64,000 bases of DNA from Planctomycetota bacterium (GTDB lineage Bacteria; Planctomycetota; Planctomycetia; Gemmatales; Gemmataceae), in assembly GCA_021781415.1 (NCBI GenBank), contig JAJXWW010000025.1, positions 57,646-121,645 of the forward strand, in the 5' to 3' direction. Positions 26,759-35,806 of the stretch are shown piece by piece (within the stretch, counting starts at the first letter, position 1; every line of letters begins with the position of its first letter). A program made the position numbers and the translations under genes. The notes below the pieces were generated by a model, which worked only from the letters and a program-made list of their open reading frames with translations, did no database searches and was not told the origin of the DNA.

Positions 26759-28153
26759 TCATCCTTCGTTCGCCACGCCCCGCACCGGAATGCGGATCGC
26801 ACGCAGCGACTTGCCCGATTTCACGTCCACTGTTTTGACATAAATCGCGCTGTCGCGGTAGACCGGATTATCGGCGCGAGGAAAGTCGCCGCTGGCCGCA
26901 CCCGGCGGAACCACGATTCGCAACACCCACAACCGCGAGCCAGACGGCGTGACGCGCGGCGCGTCCAAGCTGGCGGTCAGGTAATCCTTTTTCCGCGACG
27001 AGTCCAATTGTAGATCGATCTTGCGGTCGTCCGTCTGCAAAACGATCTCGCCGTGCGTCCCGCGCTTCCGGTAGAAAGAACCCAGATTCACTCCGCCCGT
27101 CTCCTTACCCGATCCGACCGTCACATCGCCCATGATTTCGCCCGTTACCGATACCTGTTCCGGCTCGAACAGCGAGTCGGAACTGCTCAATTTAACGAGA
27201 CGATGAAATCGTCCCCACTCGATGGGCGTCCCATCCTTGGCTTTAGCCCGCACGATCACGGGAATCTTGTACCAAGAAAGCACGGGCATGAATCGCCTCG
27301 GTCCCAGGCTTTCCTCGCGGACGAACTGGGACGGCTCCATGGCGATGGGTTTTCCCAGCCGAACGGCATCCCCGTCCTTGGAAATGCGCTCGTGGAGCAT
27401 CTCCGCCTTGAGGTCGATCCGAGATCGAGTGAGCGACCAACAGATGATGTACGAAGAAAGCCCTTCCTCCCGTTTTTCCAATTCGCGTTCGTCGATGGGT
27501 ACTAGCGTCAGCTCTTTGTTGTGCAGCTCCAACGGTTGCGTGATGAGAACCCCTGCTTCCAAGCGCGCACTCAACCCGGCTCGATCTCCCATCCACAAAT
27601 TGGCATGGGTATTGAGCGGCTTCGCCACGGTTTGCCGCCAACTCAGCCGCGCTCGACCGATGGCTCCCACGGGAACGGTCAGCGAATTCTCCTTCGTAAG
27701 TACCTTCGATTCCGTTGCCTCCCCCTCCGGCAGCGCGCGCTCCAGACGATCGAGATCCACCACAGCCGCCGTCGTGGTCAACGCCGTCCACCCGCGCGGT
27801 GCCAGCTGAAGCGTCGCCGCGTCGAGATAGAGACGCATTCTCCAAGATTGTGGGGCCACGGTGAGTTCCACTTCCGAACAGGTACACCCTTTCTCGTTCA
27901 GTCCAACGGCTACCTCTTGGCCGCTTTCGTTGCTGAACCAGTAGTCCTGATGCCCGGTCTGTCCGACTTCCGTGATTATCGGCATCTCTCCGCCTGGAGG
28001 CACGGTTTTGACCGGAAAGCTAAGGGACGGCGGTGTCTTCTCCTGCTTCTCGGCATCGGGCGAGCGGCGATCCGGTAGGTATACCGAAACAAAGGTAATC
28101 CCGCCCACCATGAGAGTTAGAGCGAGGAGAGCCGTCCATTGTGCGGATTTCAT
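26759..28153 (-). CDS. DUF1573-like exported protein
   Basis: A 464-aa protein. I used the ATG at 28153 (GGGAAG upstream), which opens a signal anchor (MKSAQWTALLALTLMVGGITFVSVYL). The segment KGCTCSEVELTVAP within a beta-rich context resembles the DUF1573 family of secreted proteins with Ig-like repeats (consensus with a conserved Cys motif), and a second half repeats beta modules (FEPEQVSVTGEIMGDVTV). It probably sits in the periplasm. It lies directly upstream of the cytochrome gene on the same strand; the two are probably co-expressed. It is divergent from the sigma-factor gene. Confidence 0.7.
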   Translation of the reverse strand: MKSAQWTALLALTLMVGGITFVSVYLPDRRSPDAEKQEKTPPSLSFPVKTVPPGGEMPIITEVGQTGHQDYWFSNESGQEVAVGLNEKGCTCSEVELTVAPQSWRMRLYLDAATLQLAPRGWTALTTTAAVVDLDRLERALPEGEATESKVLTKENSLTVPVGAIGRARLSWRQTVAKPLNTHANLWMGDRAGLSARLEAGVLITQPLELHNKELTLVPIDERELEKREEGLSSYIICWSLTRSRIDLKAEMLHERISKDGDAVRLGKPIAMEPSQFVREESLGPRRFMPVLSWYKIPVIVRAKAKDGTPIEWGRFHRLVKLSSSDSLFEPEQVSVTGEIMGDVTVGSGKETGGVNLGSFYRKRGTHGEIVLQTDDRKIDLQLDSSRKKDYLTASLDAPRVTPSGSRLWVLRIVVPPGAASGDFPRADNPVYRDSAIYVKTVDVKSGKSLRAIRIPVRGVANEG

Positions 28154-28482
28154 AACCAACTTCCCAGACGAGGAGTATAACGAGGAAGGGGGAGCGCTGT
28201 CCCGGGCGAGAACCTTCGCGCGGTAGACAACGGAATCCATTGTAATGGCGCTGCGGAGACGGTCAAGCCCGTTGCTGGGCCGCAGTTGCCCGCGCATTGA
28301 GAAAAAGACTCCCAAAGAAAACGAATATACGGGTAAGAATCCGTGAGAGCAAAATATTTTTCGACTTCCGACTACCCCCGTCGCGGCGAGAGCGGTAAAA
28401 TGAATAACTAAAGGGGTTGAGTGCGGAAGCTATTCACGCATCCAATTTGGGGAAGCGCCCTTTACCAACAGAGGAATCGCAC
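28154..28482. other. Divergent intergenic region upstream of sigma factor
   Basis: No gene is supported. The region holds the divergent promoters of the sigma-factor gene and the DUF1573-like gene. An AT-rich patch at about 28335-28415 (GCAAAATATTTTT, GGTAAAATGAATAAC) precedes the GAGGAATCG ribosome-binding site. Exact promoter boxes cannot be assigned. Confidence 0.4.
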
Positions 28483-29115
28483 GTGGCCCTGACAAATTTG
28501 GACCGCGACCTACTGAAGCGGTGCCTCGCTCATCAGCCCGGCGCGTGGAACGATTTCGTCGATCGTTACCTCGGCATGGTCTACCACGTTATTCATCACA
28601 CCGCCCATTTGCGCAGTTCGCCTTTGCGTCCCGAAGACATTGAGGACTTGGCCGCGGAGGTGCTGTTGCAAATCGTGGCCAACGATTACGCCGTCTTAAA
28701 ACAGTTTCGCGGCAACTGTAGCCTGGCCACCTACCTCACGGTCATCGCGCGCCGCATCTGCGTTCACGAATTGGCGCGGCGCTTCGCGCTGCGCGACGTG
28801 CAACCCGCGGCGGGCAATGCCAATCTCAACGAAATCGAAGACCACGAGCCGCCTCGAGGCGCGGAACTCGAAAGCCTGGAGGAAGTGGAAAAGCTGTTGA
28901 ACAAGCTGCCGCATCGAGAACGCGAAGTCGTTCGCATGCACTATGTCGAGGGCCGGTCTTACGAAGAGATCAGCACCGAACTCAAAACGCCCATCAACAG
29001 CATTGGCCCCATCCTCTCGCGCGCCCGCAAGAAGCTGCGCAGAGACGTTAAGAAACCGACTGCGCCCGCCACTCCGAACGCTTCCGAGTCGGAACCGAAG
29101 GCGCAGCACGAGTGA
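28483..29115 (+). CDS. Sigma-70 family (ECF-like) RNA polymerase sigma factor
   Basis: A 210-aa sigma factor that directs RNA polymerase to a promoter set. I preferred the GTG at 28483 because GAGGAATCG precedes it and MALTNLDRDLLKRC looks like the true N-terminus; the track start (TTG 28417) adds a segment of poor quality. Region 2 is seen in GAWNDFVDRYLGMVYHVIHHTAHLR and DIEDLAAEVLLQIVANDYAVLKQFRGNCSLATYLTVIARRIC. Region 4 is seen in LNKLPHREREVVRMHYVEGRSYEEISTELKTPINSIGPILSRARKKLRRD. No anti-sigma factor gene is next to it. The tail is Pro/Ala-rich. Confidence 0.9.
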   Translation: MALTNLDRDLLKRCLAHQPGAWNDFVDRYLGMVYHVIHHTAHLRSSPLRPEDIEDLAAEVLLQIVANDYAVLKQFRGNCSLATYLTVIARRICVHELARRFALRDVQPAAGNANLNEIEDHEPPRGAELESLEEVEKLLNKLPHREREVVRMHYVEGRSYEEISTELKTPINSIGPILSRARKKLRRDVKKPTAPATPNASESEPKAQHE

Positions 29116-29144
29116 TCGGCCCCGCTCCACTCGGATGAAAGAGG

Positions 29145-29570
29145 TCACTCTTCATCATCGTGCGCGAAAGCGGATGGATCGGGCCATTCTTCCGGTTCTG
29201 GATCGAGGCGAAGGGTCGGAATCAGGTTGGGATTCGGACGCAGGCTCCGATCCGGAGTCGGCGCGTTCAACAGGCACGCGAAGCAGAGTTCCATCTGTCG
29301 CCAGAAGTCGGCCACGTCCAGTCCGAGAAACGGCGAGCCGCACGCTTTCATGTAATCGTAGCTGGAGCGATAGAGCTTTACCGCTCCGCCGAGATTGCCG
29401 CCTTCGAAGTGAAAGAGTCCCACCGCCGCCTGAATCATCCCTTGATAGAACCGCCGTTCGTCGCCGTGGCTCTCGGACCACAGATCCTCCCAGACCTCGT
29501 GGGCCTCGAAGAAATCTCGTTCGTTGAAAAAGAGGACGCCGGCCAGGTATCTCGGATCGTAAGTGTCCAT
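29145..29570 (-). CDS. DUF309-family protein
   Basis: A 141-aa protein with the DUF309 signature YDPRYLAGVLFFNERDFFEAHEVWEDLW and FYQGMIQAAVGLFHFEGGNLGGAVKLYRSS. It is helical, cytosolic and of unknown function. The start is taken at MDTYDPR (29570); an in-frame ATG nine bases upstream (29579) is equally possible, and neither has a strong ribosome-binding site. It ends 29 bp from the convergent sigma gene's stop and starts only 44 bp from the divergent GspF-like gene. Confidence 0.85.
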   Translation of the reverse strand: MDTYDPRYLAGVLFFNERDFFEAHEVWEDLWSESHGDERRFYQGMIQAAVGLFHFEGGNLGGAVKLYRSSYDYMKACGSPFLGLDVADFWRQMELCFACLLNAPTPDRSLRPNPNLIPTLRLDPEPEEWPDPSAFAHDDEE

Positions 29571-29614
29571 CCCGTTCATTATACAATAACGGATGTCATT
29601 GCCGGAGGCGAACG

Positions 29615-30640
29615 ATGCTCCCGTCCGCGCGACCGTCGCTATCGGATTTGATCGAGTTGTGCCGTTCCTTGCGGCATTATCTCGGCGCTGGTCTGCCGCT
29701 CGTCGATGCGTTTCGCCAGCAGGCCAAGCGCGGCACAGCCAAAGTGCGTCCGCCCGCGGGTCGTATCGCCGCCGCGCTCGAGCGAGGCGACAGTCTCGAC
29801 GACGCATTGGAGCGAGAAGCCGCCGTGTTTCCGCCTCTGTTTCTTGCCCTGGCGCGCGTCGGCGAACAGAGCGGCATGTTGGCGGAAGTATTCGCCGACT
29901 TGGAGAAATACTACGTCCGCCAGCGCGCCCTGTGGCGTCAGTTTTTCGGGCGCATCACTTGGCCGGTCGTTCAATTCGTGCTGGCTATTTTCGTTTTGGC
30001 TGGGTTGATCCTCATCCTGGGTCTGATTGCCGACTCGCGCGGCGGTCCTCCGCTCGACCCGCTCGGCTTGGGTTTGGCCGGTCCCTCCGGCGCGTCCATT
30101 TTTCTCGGTGTCGTCTTCGGGATGCTCCTCGGATTGGCGGGAACCTACTGGATGCTGACGCGCCGACTCGGCGGCGCGCGGATACAAATCTTCCTCTTGA
30201 GACTTCCGGCCATCGGTCCATGTCTTCGCGCCTTGGCATTGGCGCGATTCTGCATGGCTCTACGGCTGACGACCGAAACCGGGATGTCCATTCTCAAGGC
30301 GATTCGCTTAAGTCTGGCGGCCACGGGCAATGCGGCCTACACCGCGCAAAGCGAACGCATCCAGGGAGATCTGCGCCGCGGCGAGGAGTTGAACGCGGCG
30401 TTGACTCGAAGCGAGCTGTTTCCAATAGAGTTTCAGCACATTCTCGCCGTGGCCGAGGAATCGGGGACGCTGGATCGAGTCCTCGCCCATCAGGCGGAAC
30501 ACTATCACGAGGAATCGGGTCGGCGACTGGCCATTCTAACCGGCATGGCCGGCTATGCGGTGTACGCTTTCGTCGGTCTGGTTATTATCGTGGCCATATT
30601 TCGGATCGCCCATTGGTACGTTGGCCTGCTGGGGGCTTGA
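29615..30640 (+). CDS. GspF-like type II secretion / type IV pilus inner-membrane protein
   Basis: A 341-aa protein of the T2SS-F/PilC family, inner-membrane platform of pilin-assembly machines. Two cytoplasmic helical T2SSF domains are seen: residues about 10-115 (LCRSLRHYLGAGLPLVDAFR, FPPLFLALARVGEQSGMLAEVF) and about 195-310 (LARFCMALRLTTETGMSILKAIRLSL, FPIEFQHILAVAEESGTLDRVL). Three membrane spans are visible, two near 120-180 and one at the C-terminus (YAVYAFVGLVIIVAIFRIAHWYV). The usual neighbours (GspE ATPase, pseudopilins) are absent; the DUF1559 protein at 57.8 kb has a prepilin leader but is far away. Start ATG fits. Confidence 0.88.
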   Translation: MLPSARPSLSDLIELCRSLRHYLGAGLPLVDAFRQQAKRGTAKVRPPAGRIAAALERGDSLDDALEREAAVFPPLFLALARVGEQSGMLAEVFADLEKYYVRQRALWRQFFGRITWPVVQFVLAIFVLAGLILILGLIADSRGGPPLDPLGLGLAGPSGASIFLGVVFGMLLGLAGTYWMLTRRLGGARIQIFLLRLPAIGPCLRALALARFCMALRLTTETGMSILKAIRLSLAATGNAAYTAQSERIQGDLRRGEELNAALTRSELFPIEFQHILAVAEESGTLDRVLAHQAEHYHEESGRRLAILTGMAGYAVYAFVGLVIIVAIFRIAHWYVGLLGA

Positions 30641-30806
30641 ACGCCCTCCTCCGAGCTTTCTGCCGATCTCGCTTCCACTTTTTTTCAGACATATTTACAA
30701 TGCGCAAGGATGAAGGAGTTGGCGCATTGTCCCCATGCGTTGGGGCGATTGACGTTGGTGCGTCGTTCTCCTCCACTCCTTTATCGACTTGGAACGAGGC
30801 TCCGGC

Positions 30807-31877
30807 ATGCACGAATCGTCTCACGCTTTCCTCAAACAACTCCTCGAAACTCCCAGTCCCTCCGGCTACGAGCGCCCCGTCCAGGATGTGGTTCGCGCCT
30901 GGGCGCGCGACTATGCCGACGAGGTCCGCACGGATCGGCACGGCAACGTGCTGGCCGTTCGCCATGCCAACCACGAACAAGCCGGTACCCCGCGCATCAT
31001 GCTGGCCGGCCATTGCGATCAAATCGGACTGATGGTGCAGCACATCGACGATAATGGCTTTCTGCACATTCAGCCCATCGGCGGCTGGGACATGCAGATT
31101 CTGCTCGGCCAAAACCTGACCGTATGGGCGCGCCAAGGCGGCATTCCCGGCGTAGTCGCTCGCCGCGCCCCTCACCTGATGACCGGAGACGAACGCAACA
31201 AGGTTCCGACCTGGAACGACGTGTGGATCGACATCGGCGTCAAAGATCGCAAGGAGGCCGAGGAATTGGTGACGCCGGGCGACCCCGTGACGTTCGCCTT
31301 GGGTTATCGGCCACTGCGTAACGGCATGGCGGTGTCTCCGGGCATGGACGACAAGGTTGGGCTATGGACGGTGATGGAGGCGTTGAGGCTAATGCACGGC
31401 AAACCGTTGCAGGCCACCGTCTTCTGCGTGTCCACGGTGCAAGAAGAGATCGGCCTTCGCGGAGCCACGACGAGCAGCTACGGCATTCACCCCACGGTCG
31501 GCATCGCCGTCGATGTCACCCACGCCAGCGACACGCCGGGCAACGATAAGAAGCAGCTGGGCGACGTGCGCCTCGGCAACGGTCCCGTTCTGTTTCGCGG
31601 CCCCAACATCAATCCGCGCGTGCTGGAACACCTGGAAGCGACGGCGAAGGCGCGCGACATCCCGGTGCAAGTGCGCGGCGCGCCGCGCGCCACCGGCACG
31701 GACGCCAACGCCATTCAACTTGCCCGCGAGGGCGTGGCGACGGCGCTGGTCAGCATCCCCAACCGCTACATGCACAGCCCGGTCGAAGTCGTTCAGCTCG
31801 AAGATGTGGACCGTGCCGCCCGTCTTCTTGCCGATTTCTGCTTGAGCGTCACGCCGCAAATGGATTGGACTCCATGA
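30807..31877 (+). CDS. M42-family metallopeptidase (FrvX-type)
   Basis: A 356-aa glutamyl aminopeptidase/endoglucanase-type protein. I used the ATG at 30807 with GAGG upstream; the track's earlier TTG adds five residues. Metal-binding and catalytic motifs of the M42 family are present: ETPSPSGYERP, MLAGHCDQIGLMVQHID (first His), SPGMDDKVGLWTVMEAL (bridging Asp), STVQEEIGLRGA (catalytic Glu pair), and IAVDVTHASDTP. It forms large tetrahedral complexes in homologues that trim peptides from the N-terminus. The fold is cytosolic. It precedes greA by about 110 bp. Confidence 0.92.
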   Translation: MHESSHAFLKQLLETPSPSGYERPVQDVVRAWARDYADEVRTDRHGNVLAVRHANHEQAGTPRIMLAGHCDQIGLMVQHIDDNGFLHIQPIGGWDMQILLGQNLTVWARQGGIPGVVARRAPHLMTGDERNKVPTWNDVWIDIGVKDRKEAEELVTPGDPVTFALGYRPLRNGMAVSPGMDDKVGLWTVMEALRLMHGKPLQATVFCVSTVQEEIGLRGATTSSYGIHPTVGIAVDVTHASDTPGNDKKQLGDVRLGNGPVLFRGPNINPRVLEHLEATAKARDIPVQVRGAPRATGTDANAIQLAREGVATALVSIPNRYMHSPVEVVQLEDVDRAARLLADFCLSVTPQMDWTP

Positions 31878-31989
31878 CGCTTCTTCCGACTCGAACCGCA
31901 ATCGGGCTTTACAACGCGAAGTCGGACGGTCAAGATAATTAGTCGCCTTCGCCTCAGCCTTATGATGATTTGAACAGGAAAGAACGGCC

Positions 31990-32472
31990 ATGACGAACGA
32001 TCGCGTCCCCATGACGAGAGAAGGCTACGACAAGCTCAAGGCCGACCTGGAGCGCATGCAGGGTCCGGAGATGATCGAGATCACCAAGCGCATCGCCACC
32101 GCCCGCGAGATGGGCGATCTCAGTGAGAACGCCGAGTATCACGCGGCCCGCGAAGATCAAGGGATGCTGCAAGCCCGCATCGACGCGCTCAAGGACAAAC
32201 TGGCTCGCGCTTACCTCGTGGATCGCAGCAGCCTTCCTTCGGACACCGTGGTTTTTGGCACGCGCGTTCGACTCAAGGATCTCGATTCCGGCGAGGAAGA
32301 AGTGTACGAGTTGGTTGGCCCCGGCGATGAGGATTACGACAACAACAAGATTCTCACCACCAGTCCGCGCGGCCAAGGACTGCTCGGCAAGAAATGCGGC
32401 GACATTGCCGTCATCAAAGTACCTCGAGGCGACCTGCGCTACGAAATCGTCGAAATTGCCTTTCCGTCCTGA
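31990..32472 (+). CDS. greA: Transcription elongation factor GreA
   Basis: A 160-aa GreA, which binds in the RNA polymerase secondary channel and stimulates cleavage of backtracked transcripts. The N-terminal coiled coil has the acidic tip (MGDLSENAEYHAAREDQ, two acidic residues that position the metal) and the C-terminal FKBP-like domain (TVVFGTRVRLKDLDSGEEEVYELVGP, SPRGQGLLGKKCGDIAVIKVPRGDLRYEIVEIAF). The length matches the family. AGGAAAGAACGGCC precedes the ATG. Confidence 0.97.
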   Translation: MTNDRVPMTREGYDKLKADLERMQGPEMIEITKRIATAREMGDLSENAEYHAAREDQGMLQARIDALKDKLARAYLVDRSSLPSDTVVFGTRVRLKDLDSGEEEVYELVGPGDEDYDNNKILTTSPRGQGLLGKKCGDIAVIKVPRGDLRYEIVEIAFPS

Positions 32473-32679
32473 TCGCCCTTCGAGTCGGCTGATTCGGCTC
32501 GCCTTCGTTTCGAGCCGAACGCCGCCGAAGGTTTGCCTTGGGGTCGAGATGCGGCAAGCAATCGCCCATGCCTATTTTCCCCATTTCTTTGTTGACAGAG
32601 GAGTTGGAAAGTCTATAAATGCGATATGAGAGAGGAGAACGTCCCCTCCCTCTTATCTTTCTCGTCCAGGCACCCAGTC

Positions 32680-33189
32680 ATGGCCGACCCTCGCCTCAAT
32701 AGCCTGCACCTTGACAACAACCGTCGAATCGAATATCGCCGTGCGCGCGAGGTTCTCCTGAACGCCCACGGCAGTCATACGCTTCATGCTTTCGACGAGA
32801 GTGCTGCTTCCGGTTCGGCTCGAACGATCATTCCCAAGAACAACGGTTCGGCCGCGCGCCCCTTGACGTGCTGGCTTTCCGACGGCGAGTTTCTTTATCC
32901 GCTGCAAATCGGTCTCAACACACTCGGGCGAGCCAACGATAACAATGTCGTCATCGAAGACGCCTACGTCTCGCGGCGACAATGCGCCATTCTCATCCAC
33001 TCCACCGAGATCGCCGAGTTGCACGACACCGCCTCGAAGAACGGAACCTATCTGAACGGTCAGCGCCTGACCGTTCCCGTCGTTTTAAGAAACGGCGACG
33101 AAATCCGTATGTCGGAGCATAAATACACCTTTTTCAATCGTGAAGGAAACGTCCCGGTGGAATCTCTCGACGGGACGATCGTGCATTGA
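32680..33189 (+). CDS. FHA-domain protein
   Basis: A protein of about 169 aa with one forkhead-associated domain for phosphothreonine recognition. FHA motifs: LNTLGRANDNNVVIEDAYVSRRQCAIL (GR...SRR), HDTASKNGTYLNGQRL (NG loop), GDEIRMSEHKYTF. The N-terminal 70 residues (HLDNNRRIEYRRAREVLLNAHGSHTL) are helical and unassigned. The start at 32680 is my choice because the protein is sensible from MADPRLN; the in-frame ATG at 32626 (18 codons earlier) cannot be excluded. It precedes the WD40 gene by about 120 bp. Confidence 0.8.
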   Translation: MADPRLNSLHLDNNRRIEYRRAREVLLNAHGSHTLHAFDESAASGSARTIIPKNNGSAARPLTCWLSDGEFLYPLQIGLNTLGRANDNNVVIEDAYVSRRQCAILIHSTEIAELHDTASKNGTYLNGQRLTVPVVLRNGDEIRMSEHKYTFFNREGNVPVESLDGTIVH

Positions 33190-33312
33190 CCCGTCCTATC
33201 GCGTTGGTCGTGGAGGTAAGGACCGAAATGTGAGGAACCTTCTTCGCGTTCCAGCGTCCAAGATTCCAGAGACATCTCGCTGCTCCTTCCATGAATTGAG
33301 AGAAGACGACTC

Positions 33313-35775
33313 ATGCTCTCTTTCTCAACCCTTCGCGCCAACTGCATCGTCTGCTTCGCGTTTGCTCTCGCAACGGCTGATTCGCGTGCCGAGGCGGCGG
33401 AGGCGCGCACCGAGGTACTGCCGCCGCACGCGGTAGCTCGCATCGGCACGGCTCGCCTGCGCCACGGCGATACAGTCACGGCAGCCGCCTTCTCGCCGGA
33501 CGGTAAGACGGCGGCCACGGGCGAACGCGAAGGTGTGCTGAGCTTATGGGATGCCGAGAGCGGTCGAGAGCGCGTTCGCTATCGAGGACATCGTGGAGCC
33601 GTTTTGTCGGCATCGTTTCCCGTTGCCGGCGATCGCTTGATCTCCGGCGGCAGCGATGGCACGGCGCGCATCTGGCGCGTTCCCCGCGAAGTGCCGATCG
33701 GCAAAGTCGCCGATGGGCAAGAGCTGCGTTGCATCCGAGTATTGCTCGAAGAAGCACAGGCGTTTGCCCTGTCGGCGGATGGCTCGACTGCCGTGGCGGG
33801 AACGGCGAACGGCCTCGTCGTTGTCTACGATCTCGAACGGGGACGGGAACGTCAACGCCTCGAATTCGAAGGACCGATCTTCTGCTTGGCCCTATCCGCC
33901 GACGGCAAGCTAGGGGCCGTCAATCGAGGCGCGTCGGGGCTGCAACTCTGGGAGGTCGGCCAGCGCGCGGCGCACTGGCATTCGGACCACGGCGTCGTCG
34001 CGTCGTTGGCATTCTCTCCCGATGGCCGAACGCTCGCCGCCGGCTATCAGAACAACCGCCTCGTCTTATGGGACGCGCGTCGAGGCACCGAGGTCCGCGC
34101 CCTGGAAGGACACGAGCGCGCGCCGCCGGGACAGCCGCAGGGCGTTGTCAGTCTTTGCTTCTCCGCCGACGGTCGCCGTCTGCTTTCGGGCGGCGCGGAT
34201 GGCTCGGCGCGCATTTGGGACGTGGGGACGGGAGGTCGAAAGCATACGTTCGAAGGGCATCGCGCGGGCGTGACGGCGACGGCGTTTGCTCCCGACCGCA
34301 AGCGCGCGCTTTCCGGTTCCGCCGACAACACCGTTCGATTGTGGGACATCGCGACGGGTCGATCCTGTCACCCGGAAATCGAGCCGGCTTCTCCCTCCAT
34401 CGGTCTTACACTCTCACCCGACGGGCGCACTTTAGTAACCTTACACGCTCCCGATTATCTTAAACTGTGGGACGCATCCAGCGGGCGCGAACGGCCCATC
34501 CCGGCCGCAGTGGGCAATCGCGCCTCGGCGGCGGCTTTTCGTCCGCTCGGCCAGACGCTCGCCGTCGCCGGTACCGACGAACGATTGCGCTTTTGGGATC
34601 TGGCCGCGCGAACGGTTCGCGCCGTCGAAAGCGAAACCCCGCGCCGACTGCAACGCCTCGTCTGGAGTCACGACGGCGAGCGCTTGCTTTCCACCGGTCC
34701 CGACCATCATCTCGATCTGTGGGACGCGGACAAACGCGAATTGATCCGCCGCATGGGATTGCAAGAAGAGGCCTACCTCGCCTTGGCGTTCGATCGGCGA
34801 GATGAGGGGTTGGCGGCGGCAAGCGAAGCGGATGCGATCCGGTCTTGGGAACTCGGCTCCGGTTCGGAACGGGCGACGATCCACGCACGCTTCGCCGGCG
34901 CGCTGGCTCTGGCATTCTCGCTCGATGGGCGTTCGCTGTTCGCGGCGGGCGGCGATGGCCGCGTTCGTCTGTGGGAGTTGGCCACGCGCCGCTCACGGTG
35001 GAGCTTCGCCTCGACCACCGAAATCACCGCTGCCGCCTTCACCCTGGACGGCCGCTTTCTCGCCACGGGCGAGAACGATGGCACGGTCCATCTATGGGAT
35101 GTGGCGGCTGGGATGGAGCGCCGGGTGTTCCGGGGGCATCGCGGGGCGATCGTCGCTCTGGACTTCGCGGCGCGAACGCCCATGTTGGCCAGTGCCAGCC
35201 GCGACACCACGGCGTTCGTCTGGGATTTCGCCGATGTATTGCCCCAAGCGCCGCCGTCGCCGCTGATGCTCACCGAACGGGAACTTGAATCAATCTGGTC
35301 CGACTTGGCCGCCGCTCCGACCACGGCCTACGATGCTCTCCAAAAGTTGCGGCGCGCGCCGGGGCAAGCGACGCCCTATCTGCGAAGCCGACTCCAGCCG
35401 GTAAAACTCGACACCGAGCGCCTTATCCTCGATCTCGACAGCGAACTGTTTGCCACGCGCCAGAAAGCATCCGAAGATTTGGCCGGCTTTGGCCGGGTCG
35501 TCGAAAAATCGCTCCGCCAGACGCTCACCATGCGCCCCACGCTCGAAGTGCGGAAGCGCATCCTCGATTTGCTGGATCGAATGCGAGACGCCCCCGAAAC
35601 GATCCCCGCCCAACCGCGTCAGATTCGATGTGTGGAACTGCTGGAGAGTATCGGCGATGCCGAAGCGCGGCGTCTGTTGCGCGTCCTCGCCGGAGGTATC
35701 GACGAGGCGGGACTGACGCTTCAGGCCAAGGCTTCTCTGGAGCGCCTCGCTCGCCGTCCGCTGCCTCGTCCATGA
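33313..35775 (+). CDS. Exported WD40-repeat protein with helical C-terminal domain
   Basis: An 820-aa protein with an N-terminal signal sequence (ANCIVCFAFALATADSRAEA). I count about 14 WD40 repeats, each ending in a WD-type strand (SLWDAESG, RIWRVP, LVLWDARRG, ARIWDVGTG, VRLWDIATG, KLWDASSG, RFWDLAAR, LWDADK, SWELGSG, RLWELATR, HLWDVAAG, FVWDFADV). That is enough for two seven-bladed propellers. The last 170 residues after the propellers are helical (DLDSELFATRQKASEDLAGFGRVVEKSLRQTL, EVRKRILDLLDRM), HEAT-like and typical of planctomycete WD40 proteins. It should form a periplasmic or surface interaction platform. No catalytic domain is seen. Confidence 0.88.
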   Translation: MLSFSTLRANCIVCFAFALATADSRAEAAEARTEVLPPHAVARIGTARLRHGDTVTAAAFSPDGKTAATGEREGVLSLWDAESGRERVRYRGHRGAVLSASFPVAGDRLISGGSDGTARIWRVPREVPIGKVADGQELRCIRVLLEEAQAFALSADGSTAVAGTANGLVVVYDLERGRERQRLEFEGPIFCLALSADGKLGAVNRGASGLQLWEVGQRAAHWHSDHGVVASLAFSPDGRTLAAGYQNNRLVLWDARRGTEVRALEGHERAPPGQPQGVVSLCFSADGRRLLSGGADGSARIWDVGTGGRKHTFEGHRAGVTATAFAPDRKRALSGSADNTVRLWDIATGRSCHPEIEPASPSIGLTLSPDGRTLVTLHAPDYLKLWDASSGRERPIPAAVGNRASAAAFRPLGQTLAVAGTDERLRFWDLAARTVRAVESETPRRLQRLVWSHDGERLLSTGPDHHLDLWDADKRELIRRMGLQEEAYLALAFDRRDEGLAAASEADAIRSWELGSGSERATIHARFAGALALAFSLDGRSLFAAGGDGRVRLWELATRRSRWSFASTTEITAAAFTLDGRFLATGENDGTVHLWDVAAGMERRVFRGHRGAIVALDFAARTPMLASASRDTTAFVWDFADVLPQAPPSPLMLTERELESIWSDLAAAPTTAYDALQKLRRAPGQATPYLRSRLQPVKLDTERLILDLDSELFATRQKASEDLAGFGRVVEKSLRQTLTMRPTLEVRKRILDLLDRMRDAPETIPAQPRQIRCVELLESIGDAEARRLLRVLAGGIDEAGLTLQAKASLERLARRPLPRP

Positions 35776-35806
35776 CGCAAATGAGACGAGACACTCCGCT
35801 AGTGCC

